This document shows positions 1 to 6,381 of a stretch of DNA of 12,848 nucleotides, one piece after another. Where the stretch lies: assembly GCA_030607635.1 (NCBI GenBank), contig JAUWJP010000019.1, forward strand, positions 1 through 12,848. Direction: 5' to 3'. The DNA comes from Candidatus Aminicenantota bacterium (GTDB lineage Bacteria; Acidobacteriota; Aminicenantia; Aminicenantales; Aminicenantaceae). The translations under genes were made by a program, and so were the position numbers. Within the stretch, counting starts at the first letter, position 1. Every line of letters starts with the position of its first letter. The notes below the pieces were generated by a model. That model did no database searches. It saw nothing but the letters and a program-made list of their open reading frames with translations, and had not been told where the DNA came from.

Positions 1-1
1 A

Positions 2-1597
2 GAAGATGAGATTGTCCATTCATATCCTCATTGCTGGCGGTGCAAGAATCCTGTTATTTTTCGAGCAACGGCACAGTGGTTCATCTCCATGGATAAAAAT
101 GATTTGAGGGAAAAGGCGATGAAGGAGATAAAGAAGGTTCGCTGGATTCCCCCCTGGGGAGAAGAGAGAATCGCTAACATGGTGAAAGCTCGACCAGATT
201 GGTGTATTTCTCGCCAGCGGTCCTGGGGTGTCCCCATTCCGGCATTTTACTGCCATGATTGTGGACACATTCTTGCTGATGAAAAAACAACTCTCAGAAT
301 TGCAGACATCTTTTCGAAAAATGGTTCTGACTCCTGGTTTGCAAAAAAAGCAGAAGAGCTTCTTCCTCCAAATTCAAAATGTTCTCAATGCGGTTCAAAA
401 GAATTCAATAAAGAAGAAAACATCCTTGATGTTTGGTTTGAATCTGGAGCAAGCCATAATGTTTTGGGAAGAAGGAGTGATCTACCCTGGCCAGCGGACG
501 TCTATGTGGAGGGTCATGACCAATACAGAGGTTGGTTCAACAGCTCGCTTTTCGTGGGAGTTGCCGCAAAAAAAGCTTCTCCCTACAAGTCCGTAATAAC
601 CCATGGCTTTGTCCTGGATGAGAAGGGAAAGGGAATGTCTAAATCCCTTGGAAATTTCATCGATCCTGAAGAAATCATTTCTCAAAATGGAGCCGAAATC
701 CTTAGGCTTTGGGTAGCGATGCTCAATTACAAAGAAGATGCGCGTTTCGGACAGGAGACCTTGCAGAGGCTTGTTGAAGCTTACCGCAAGATCAGAAATA
801 CGTGGAGATTTATCCTGGGGAATGTTAACGATTTTTCTGCAGATGAAGAGAGTGTTACTCCTCAAGAGATGGAGTTTTTGGATAGATGGATACTGGAAAA
901 ATGTTTCAGGACAGGGAAAAAGATCCTTAAAGCCTACGAGAATTATGAGTATCATATTATCTTTCATACTATCTACAATTTCTTCACTGTAGAGTTGAGT
1001 TCTTTTTACTTGGATGTACTCAAGGATAGGCTCTATTGTTCCGGTAAAAAATCACAGCTTCGAAGATCAGCTCAAACAGCTCTCTTTAATCTGCTTGAAT
1101 CTACGCTGGTGTTGATGGCTCCGATTTTGCCTTTTACAACAGAAGAGGTATGGGAAATTATGCCTGCCTTTAAGGGAAAAGGGAAGTCCATTCATTTAGA
1201 AGAATTTCCGGCATTCAAGGAGAAATGGCTAGATGATGTTTTGTTTGAAGAAGGTGAGAATCTATTACTCGTTAGAGAGAAAGTCCTTAAAGAGCTTGAG
1301 ATAGCAAGAGAAGCAGCGCGCATCGGGAATCCTCTGGAGGCAAGCGTAGTCTTAAGAGTTCCCTCTTCTCAACAGGAGCTTTTGAAAAAGTACAAAAAGG
1401 AGTTGCCCTCACTTTTTATTGTTTCGGCTGTGGAACTTCAATCGCAATCTGGCGAAGAGTTAGAGGCAGAGGTATCAAAGGCTCCTGGGGTAAAATGCCA
1501 GAGATGCTGGAATTTTTCTCCATATGTAGGAAAAAGCTCTGAATATCCCCACTTCTGTGAGCGTTGCGAGGAAGTGGTGAAGGCGATGAATTCATGA
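2..1597 (+). CDS. ileS: Isoleucyl-tRNA synthetase, C-terminal part (5' end outside window)
   Basis: Class I aminoacyl-tRNA synthetase that charges tRNA-Ile with isoleucine in the cytoplasm. The reading frame is open from base 2, so the ATG at 89 is internal and not the start; 531 residues are present, roughly the last 55-60% of a bacterial IleRS. Visible signatures are HSYPHCWRCKNP near the left edge, WCISRQRSWGVPIP, two CxxC pairs (CHDC and CSQC), VEGHDQYRGWF, and the KMSKS-type signature GMSKSLGN (the MSKS codons are 635-646), which binds ATP. An all-alpha anticodon-binding domain follows. The tail carries the zinc finger of bacterial-type IleRS, with cysteine codons at 1496, 1505, 1556 and 1565. 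The stop codon overlaps the lspA start (ATGA), a classic ileS-lspA arrangement. The product is certain; only the upstream part is missing. Confidence 0.98.
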   Translation, partial: EDEIVHSYPHCWRCKNPVIFRATAQWFISMDKNDLREKAMKEIKKVRWIPPWGEERIANMVKARPDWCISRQRSWGVPIPAFYCHDCGHILADEKTTLRIADIFSKNGSDSWFAKKAEELLPPNSKCSQCGSKEFNKEENILDVWFESGASHNVLGRRSDLPWPADVYVEGHDQYRGWFNSSLFVGVAAKKASPYKSVITHGFVLDEKGKGMSKSLGNFIDPEEIISQNGAEILRLWVAMLNYKEDARFGQETLQRLVEAYRKIRNTWRFILGNVNDFSADEESVTPQEMEFLDRWILEKCFRTGKKILKAYENYEYHIIFHTIYNFFTVELSSFYLDVLKDRLYCSGKKSQLRRSAQTALFNLLESTLVLMAPILPFTTEEVWEIMPAFKGKGKSIHLEEFPAFKEKWLDDVLFEEGENLLLVREKVLKELEIAREAARIGNPLEASVVLRVPSSQQELLKKYKKELPSLFIVSAVELQSQSGEELEAEVSKAPGVKCQRCWNFSPYVGKSSEYPHFCERCEEVVKAMNS

Positions 1598-2082
1598 ACC
1601 GCAGAATATTCTATTTTTTATTCATTCTCATCTTGCTTGCTGCTGACCAGCTGACCAAGGCGATCGTAGCCCAAAAGATACCTTTTTTAAACAGTAAAAG
1701 CATTATTCCCGGTTTTTTTAATATCACTCATATAAGAAACCGCGGAGCAATCTTTGGTTTTTTTTCCCAATCTGGAAGCCAGTTTCTCTACGTAATGTTA
1801 ACGCTGGCCTCTTTGGTAGCTTTGGTTTTTGTTGTCTTTTATTTTTTCAAGACTCCGACTTCAGAAAGGCTTCTGATAATTTCGCTATCTCTTATCCTGG
1901 CGGGGGCTCTAGGTAATTTGATAGATAGAATCTTCAGGGGGTATGTTATAGATTTTCTGGATTTCTATGTAAAAAAATGGCACTGGCCATCCTTTAACAT
2001 TGCTGATGCCAGCATAACTATTGGTGCTTTTTTTATTATTTTTATATTCTTTTTTAGAAAAAGGCTAAAATGTTCCCCATAA
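1594..2082 (+). CDS. lspA: Lipoprotein signal peptidase (signal peptidase II)
   Basis: Inner-membrane aspartyl protease that removes the signal peptide from prolipoproteins after Lgt has diacylated the lipobox cysteine. The protein has 162 residues, normal for the family, and four hydrophobic segments. Family motifs are all present: DQLTK (18-22), the NRGAIFG motif (49-55; NxGaaF in the family), GNLIDR (108-112), VIDFLDF (118-124) and FNIADASI (134-141). By alignment to the known structure, the catalytic aspartates should be D120 and D138. I chose the ATG at 1594, which overlaps the ileS stop as ATGA, over a TTG 30 bp upstream inside ileS: it gives the usual short basic N-terminus before the first membrane helix. 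The 3' end overlaps lgt by 13 bp. Translation is probably coupled to ileS. Confidence 0.97.
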   Translation: MNRRIFYFLFILILLAADQLTKAIVAQKIPFLNSKSIIPGFFNITHIRNRGAIFGFFSQSGSQFLYVMLTLASLVALVFVVFYFFKTPTSERLLIISLSLILAGALGNLIDRIFRGYVIDFLDFYVKKWHWPSFNIADASITIGAFFIIFIFFFRKRLKCSP

Positions 2083-2867
2083 TCTTAAAGATAGGTCCGA
2101 TAACCATTCATACGTATGGGCTTATGATGGCAGTGGGAGTTGCTTGTGCCCTGTTGTTTCTTTTCGTCCAGTCTAAAAAACAGAACCTTCCCAGCTCGAA
2201 AATCATAGATATGGCTTTCTACACAATCATTGTTTCTTTAATCGGGGCCAAACTTATTCTTCTTGTCGGAAATTTCTCCTATTATATGCGTTACTGGCGG
2301 GAGCTTCTAAGCTTGGCGCGTTCAGGAGGTGTTTTTCAGGGCGGACTCACTTTTGGGATTATTTTTGCTCTCTGGTATTTTCGGAGACATAAAATTCCCA
2401 CCTTGAAAACAACTGATATTTTCGCGCCAGCTTTAGCTTTGGGGCATGGATTTGGCCGAATTGGCTGTTTCAGCGCAGGATGCTGTTATGGAACGGAATC
2501 ATCTCTACCATGGGGAGTGATTTTTAACAATAAATATGCCAGCGACTTAACAGGCGTTCCCCTCGGAATTCCTCTTCATCCAACTCAGCTTTATGAGTCT
2601 GCTTTGAATTTCCTGAACTTTTTTGTTTTGTTTATTATCCTGAAGAAGAAAAAATTTGATGGACAGGTTTTTTCCTTCTATATCATAAATTATTCCATAA
2701 TAAGGTATATTGTTGAATTTTATCGGGGTGATCATCCTGACAAAGCCTTCCTCTTCCGCAATCCCTCTCCCTATCTCAGCCTTTCTCTTCCCCAGCTTTT
2801 TTGCATTTTGGGCTTGATTGCCGGAGTGATTCTGCTTCTCATCCTGAGAAAAAGGAAAAGTGCCTAA
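2070..2867 (+). CDS. lgt: Prolipoprotein diacylglyceryl transferase
   Basis: Integral inner-membrane enzyme that transfers diacylglycerol from phosphatidylglycerol to the lipobox cysteine, the first step of lipoprotein maturation; LspA, encoded just upstream, acts next. The protein has 265 residues and about seven hydrophobic segments. Recognisable motifs are GGVFQGGLTFG (86-96), HGFGRIGCFSAGCCYG (126-141), HPTQLYE (170-176) and IVEFYRG (214-220). It belongs to the cysteine-rich GRIGCF..GCCYG subtype rather than the E. coli GRIGNF..GE type. R130 should match the essential E. coli R143, but Q90 and C133 stand where E. coli has H103 and N146. The ATG lies inside the end of lspA and the stop overlaps the following rlu gene by 8 bp, so the operon is translationally coupled. 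Confidence 0.95.
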   Translation: MFPIILKIGPITIHTYGLMMAVGVACALLFLFVQSKKQNLPSSKIIDMAFYTIIVSLIGAKLILLVGNFSYYMRYWRELLSLARSGGVFQGGLTFGIIFALWYFRRHKIPTLKTTDIFAPALALGHGFGRIGCFSAGCCYGTESSLPWGVIFNNKYASDLTGVPLGIPLHPTQLYESALNFLNFFVLFIILKKKKFDGQVFSFYIINYSIIRYIVEFYRGDHPDKAFLFRNPSPYLSLSLPQLFCILGLIAGVILLLILRKRKSA

Positions 2868-3804
2868 AAGAGAATTCCTGACTGCTCCCTTGTCCGGATT
2901 AAATCAGAGGCTGGATGTTTTCCTATCCGAGAGAATCAATGAATTGACACGATCTCAGATTCAAAGATTCATTGAGGAAAGGAGGGTCAAGGTTGACGGG
3001 ATTGCCAGAAAGTCAAGCTATAAGTTGAAGTCGGGTGAGAAGGTAGAGATAGAATATGAACTTGCGAAGCCTCTAGAGATTCAATCCGAAAACATCCCTA
3101 TAGATGTGCTTTACAGCGATGATCATATAGCAATTATTGATAAATCTTCAGGGATGATCGTTCATCCTGGAGCAGGGAAGAGGCATCATACTCTTATCAA
3201 TGCTTTACTTTACCGTTTTCCGGATCTCAAAGAAGTTGGCCCAGAAGAGAGGCCAGGGATTGTCCATCGTTTGGATAAGGAAACATCAGGATTGATGGTT
3301 GTCGCCAGAAATCTAAGAGCTTATAAGCTGCTCCAGCAGCAATTCAGAAAGAGGGAAGGGGAAAAGACCTATCTGGGGCTTATATGGGGAAGAATGCCCG
3401 AAAAAAAAGGGAAAATAAGTTGGTCTATAGGACGTCATGTAAAGCATGGAGAGAGGATTTCGGTGAAAACCAAAAAACCAAGGGAGGCCGAGACTTACTA
3501 CTTTGTCCAGAAAGAATTTGAAAAATTTTCGCTCCTGGAAATAAAACCGCTCACAGGAAGGACTCATCAGATAAGAGTCCACATGGCTGCCTCTGGCCAT
3601 CCTTTAGCAGGTGATACCCGTTATGGACGTCGAAAGTCAAAGCCAAGCTTTCCACGTCTTTTCCTTCATGCCTCTTGTCTTTCGTTTATCCACCCTGAGA
3701 CACAAGAGAAGGTTGAATTTTCTTCTCCCTTGCCGCAAGATTTAAAGAGCTTTTTAGACAAGCTGGAAGAAAAAAAAGAAAAAAGGGGACAGGCTACTTT
3801 TTAG
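2860..3804 (+). CDS. rluD: RluA/RluD-family 23S rRNA pseudouridine synthase
   Basis: Cytoplasmic RNA-modifying enzyme converting specific uridines to pseudouridine. It has 314 residues: an S4 RNA-binding domain (about 15-70) followed by the RluA-type catalytic domain (about 80-300). The catalytic motif HRLDKETSGLMV is at 136-147, with nucleophile D139; LTGRTHQIRVHMA (231-243) and GHPLAGDTRYG (246-256) are further family motifs. The S4 domain plus this order fits RluD/RluC; the exact target uridines cannot be read from the sequence. The start is a GTG overlapping the lgt stop by 8 bp, with AAAGGA just upstream. The C-terminus is odd: after a Lys/Glu-rich stretch the last residues (RGQATF) are encoded by the left arm of a REP-like repeat, which also supplies the TAG stop, so the native tail may have been altered by repeat insertion. 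Confidence 0.93.
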   Translation: MPKREFLTAPLSGLNQRLDVFLSERINELTRSQIQRFIEERRVKVDGIARKSSYKLKSGEKVEIEYELAKPLEIQSENIPIDVLYSDDHIAIIDKSSGMIVHPGAGKRHHTLINALLYRFPDLKEVGPEERPGIVHRLDKETSGLMVVARNLRAYKLLQQQFRKREGEKTYLGLIWGRMPEKKGKISWSIGRHVKHGERISVKTKKPREAETYYFVQKEFEKFSLLEIKPLTGRTHQIRVHMAASGHPLAGDTRYGRRKSKPSFPRLFLHASCLSFIHPETQEKVEFSSPLPQDLKSFLDKLEEKKEKRGQATF

Positions 3805-3860
3805 TTGTAGAGGCTTGATTTATCAAGCCGACCGTTTTATTTAAAAGGGGCCTGTCCCCA
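3783..3860 (+). repeat. Composite REP-like inverted repeat with nested palindrome
   Basis: GGGGACAGGC at 3785-3794 is exactly reverse-complemented as GCCTGTCCCC at 3850-3859, giving a 10-bp stem about 55 bp apart. Between the arms lies a second, independent palindrome (3812-3829). The left arm is followed by TACTTTTT. The arrangement resembles short REP/RAYT-type intergenic palindromes. I see no other full GGGGACAGGC pair in this window, so dispersal elsewhere in the genome is inferred. Confidence 0.7.
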
Positions 3861-3876
3861 TTTTTTAATTTTTTTT
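3785..3876 (+). terminator. Probable intrinsic terminator of the ileS-lspA-lgt-rlu operon
   Basis: The 10-bp GC-rich stem formed by 3785-3794 and 3850-3859, with an inner hairpin at 3812-3829, is followed at once by two runs of T (3861-3866 and 3869-3876). The next gene has its own promoter-like sequence. The long loop is unusual for an intrinsic terminator, and the inner hairpin alone (followed by GACCGTTTT) would be a weaker one. Confidence 0.55.
3805..3829 (+). repeat. Palindromic repeat copy R0 (TTGATTTATCAA family)
   Basis: The copy reads TTGTAGAG followed by GGCTTGATTTATCAAGCC, a perfect 18-bp palindrome with a TT centre. It begins directly after the rlu stop codon. It is the same family as the four copies at 11490-11650: on the complementary strand it reads GGCTTGATAAATCAAGCC followed by TCTACAA. 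Confidence 0.85.
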
Positions 3877-3879
3877 ATC

Positions 3880-3909
3880 TTGAGAAGAAGGGGATTTTTG
3901 TTGTATTAT
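3880..3909 (+). promoter_or_regulatory. Putative sigma70-type promoter for the EF-G-like gene
   Basis: TTGAGA (3880-3885) and TATTAT (3904-3909) are separated by 18 bp, each one mismatch from consensus. This predicts transcription from about 3916 and a 5' leader of about 70 nt. The site lies just after the terminator-like repeat. An alternative, TTGTCA at 3915 with TATAAA at 3942, has a 21-bp spacer and is less likely. Confidence 0.45.
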
Positions 3910-3975
3910 ATCCGTTGTCATTTTTCAAAAGAAGCCGAAAATATAAATTATTACGAATCGAATCTAGTATTTCTT

Positions 3976-3981
3976 GGGAGG
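3976..3981 (+). promoter_or_regulatory. Ribosome binding site deciding the EF-G-like start
   Basis: GGGAGG lies 7 nt upstream of the ATG at 3989. It overlaps the alternative in-frame TTG at 3974, which therefore cannot use it. Confidence 0.8.
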
Positions 3982-3988
3982 CTCCAAA

Positions 3989-6076
3989 ATGAAAGATTAT
4001 ACTGCAGATAAAATCAGGAATATTGCAATCATCGGTCATGGATCTTCAGGGAAAACCTCACTGACATCCGCCTTCTTGTTTAATTCGAAGGTAACAACCA
4101 GATTTACAAAAGTTGAGAAAGGCAATACAGTGACTGATTATGATCCAGATGAAATAGAAAGAAATATTTCTATCAATTCCGCTGTCTGTTTTTTAGAGTG
4201 GAATGGCCACAAGATTAATATTGTGGATTGTCCTGGTTATACTAATTTCCTCTGGGATGCAAGAGCGAGCTTGAGAGCAGTAGATTCAGGAGCGGTTATG
4301 ATCTGTGGAGTAGCAGGTATCGAGGTCGGAACAGAAAAAGTGTGGGAAATGCTCAAAGAGTTTAACCTTCCTCGAATCCTTATCATCAATAAATTAGACC
4401 GGGAAAACTCCAGCTATAAACGAACTGTAGAATCCATCCGCCAAGCTTTCGGTCGCCAAGCTGTTCCAATTCAGCTCCCGATTGGAGAAGAGGAAAAGTT
4501 TACTGGAGTTGTGGATTTAATCAGCAGAAAGGCTTACATTTTTGAAAAGAATGAAAGCGGAAAATTCAAAGAAGAAGAGATTCCTTCAGACTTAAAAGAG
4601 GAAGCTGACAAGAAGATTGAAGAGCTGACAGAGATGGTTGCCGAAAACGATGAGCAATTGATGGAAAAATATTTTGAAAAAGGAGAGCTTTCTCCTGAGG
4701 AGCTCATTGAGGGCTTTAGGAAAAGTATACTCAACAGGCAGGTATTTCCCATCTTCATTGCGTCTGCCCTCTTAAACATAGGAACTCAACCTATCCTTGA
4801 CGGAATTGTGAATTTCTTGCCTTCTCCTCTTGAGAGAGGAGAAATAGAAGGAGAGAAGGGAACTGTTAAGCTTTCTCTTGACCAGCCTTTCTCTGCTCTA
4901 GTTTTTAAAACAATTTCCGATCCCTACACCGGAAGAATTTCCTTATTGAGAGTTTTCTCCGGAAGAGTAAACCCGGATTCAACTGTAATGAATTCCAGTA
5001 AGGATGGGGCCGAAAAGCTGGGAGGACTTTTTTTCCTTCAAGGAAAGGAACAGATACCAGCAGGGCAGGCTAAAGCTGGTGATATTGTAGCCACGGCTAA
5101 ATTAAAAGAAACCTCAACAGGAGATACACTTTGTGCCAAGGGGAGTTCTGTTGAATTTTTTCCTATCGGATTTCCCGAGCCATCTATCTCCTTTGCCATT
5201 GAACCCAAAACCCGTGCAGATGAGGATAGAATTTCCCAAGCAATTCACCGGATTACAGAAGAGGATCCCACCGTAAGAATTGAAAGGGAGCCCCAAACAA
5301 ACGAATTAATCATTTCTGGGAACGGCCAGCTCCACGTGGAGATCATTATCAATCGGTTAAAAAAGAGATATAATGTAGATGTCGAGCTCAAGCCTCCTAA
5401 AATACCTTACAAGGAAACCATTAAGGGAAAATCAGATGTTCAGGGTAAGTATAAGAAGCAGACAGGAGGCCGCGGGCAGTATGGGGACGTTAGGATAAAA
5501 ATGGAGCCTCTCCCCAAAGGAAAGGATTTTGAATTTGTGGATAAAATATTCGGAGGGGCTATTCCTAAAAACTACATCCCTTCTATCGAGAAAGGAATTC
5601 AAGAAGCGCGAAAAAAAGGTGTGATAGCTGGTTATCCCGTTATTGATTTTAAGGTAATCCTGTATGATGGCACTTACCATGATGTTGACTCTTCCGATAT
5701 CGCCTTCAAGGTTGCTGCCTCTATGGCTTTTAAAAAAGGGATGAAAGAAGCAAAGTCAACACTGCTTGAGCCTATCATGAATATTGAAGTCTACACGCCT
5801 GAAGCCTACATGGGAGACATCATGGGAAACCTTAACGGGCGGAGAGGGAAGGTTCAAGGTATGGAGCAGAGGGGAAATTTGCACATCATAAAAGCCCAGG
5901 TTCCCATGGCCGAAATGCTGGATTTTGAACCTACCCTCACCTCAATCACCGGGGGCAGGGGATCCTTTATCATGGAATTTTCTCATTACGAAGAAGTTCC
6001 AATCCACCTTCATCAAAAAGTCATTAAAGAGGCCATCAAAGAAGGCCGGATTAAATCAGAAGAAGAAGAAGAATAA
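3989..6076 (+). CDS. Elongation factor G-like translational GTPase (EF-G-2/FusA2-type)
   Basis: The protein has 695 residues with the full EF-G domain order: GTPase domain with G' insertion (about 8-270), a beta-barrel domain II, domain III, domain IV (YKKQTGGRGQYG loop, IFGGAIPKNYIPSIEKGI) and domain V ending in SITGGRGSFIMEFSHYEEVP. The G-motifs differ from canonical EF-G: the P-loop is GHGSSGKTS (16-24) instead of AHIDAGKTT, switch I has ERNISI (57-62) for ERGITI, and G3 is DCPGY (80-84), so the catalytic histidine of DTPGH is a tyrosine; G4 is NKLD (134-137). These traits match the EF-G-like paralogue subfamily found in many bacteria beside a canonical fusA. Such paralogues are reported to bind GTP but often to lack normal translocation activity; the role here is unknown. 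It appears to be a single-gene unit, with no clear terminator downstream. Confidence 0.93.
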   Translation: MKDYTADKIRNIAIIGHGSSGKTSLTSAFLFNSKVTTRFTKVEKGNTVTDYDPDEIERNISINSAVCFLEWNGHKINIVDCPGYTNFLWDARASLRAVDSGAVMICGVAGIEVGTEKVWEMLKEFNLPRILIINKLDRENSSYKRTVESIRQAFGRQAVPIQLPIGEEEKFTGVVDLISRKAYIFEKNESGKFKEEEIPSDLKEEADKKIEELTEMVAENDEQLMEKYFEKGELSPEELIEGFRKSILNRQVFPIFIASALLNIGTQPILDGIVNFLPSPLERGEIEGEKGTVKLSLDQPFSALVFKTISDPYTGRISLLRVFSGRVNPDSTVMNSSKDGAEKLGGLFFLQGKEQIPAGQAKAGDIVATAKLKETSTGDTLCAKGSSVEFFPIGFPEPSISFAIEPKTRADEDRISQAIHRITEEDPTVRIEREPQTNELIISGNGQLHVEIIINRLKKRYNVDVELKPPKIPYKETIKGKSDVQGKYKKQTGGRGQYGDVRIKMEPLPKGKDFEFVDKIFGGAIPKNYIPSIEKGIQEARKKGVIAGYPVIDFKVILYDGTYHDVDSSDIAFKVAASMAFKKGMKEAKSTLLEPIMNIEVYTPEAYMGDIMGNLNGRRGKVQGMEQRGNLHIIKAQVPMAEMLDFEPTLTSITGGRGSFIMEFSHYEEVPIHLHQKVIKEAIKEGRIKSEEEEE

Positions 6077-6381
6077 TAAATAAACAAAACCATGCGTGGA
6101 GCGCTTCTGATTTTTCCCGCACGAGCCAATACTCTAAAGGGAACTAGATGTGGCCAGATTGTTGAGATTGAATAACCCAGTCTTGAGAGGGCTCCAAACA
6201 AATAGCCTGTCCAGATAAAGACCTTTCGTTTTTTGATTCTGTGCCTTGGTATTTCAGAAAAAGATTTTGCTTCCGTTAGTATAAATTCAAGATAAGGGAA
6301 TGCAAACAGACACATAAGCAAATTGACATCAATAAAAAATCGGAGATATGATACATAAGAAAATATAAAGTGAGAGAAAGA
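6077..6381. other. Intergenic spacer, no convincing gene
   Basis: This 305-bp gap between the EF-G-like and ChaN-PDZ genes holds a near-consensus promoter at its right end (6323-6352) and no clear terminator after 6076. A minus-strand frame is open from 6321 through the gap and 64 bp into the 3' end of the EF-G-like gene. It has an ATG but no ribosome binding site and no family I recognise, so I do not call it a gene. It could be a decayed remnant. None of the palindromes seen elsewhere in the window occurs here. Confidence 0.6.
6323..6352 (+). promoter_or_regulatory. Strong sigma70-type promoter for the ChaN-PDZ gene
   Basis: A perfect TTGACA (6323-6328) is separated by 18 bp from TATGAT (6347-6352), which is one mismatch from TATAAT. 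Transcription would start near 6359, about 23 nt before the ATG at 6382. This is the best promoter match in the window. Confidence 0.75.

Noticed and set aside
89..91. ATG as start of a 502-residue protein
   Set aside because: The frame continues upstream with conserved IleRS sequence to the window edge, so this ATG is an internal methionine.
482..967. 161-codon minus-strand frame
   Set aside because: It is fully antisense to conserved IleRS catalytic sequence, with no start signal or family match.
6077..6130. Terminator after the EF-G-like gene
   Set aside because: Only a 4-bp CGTG/CACG pairing was found and no T-run follows it.
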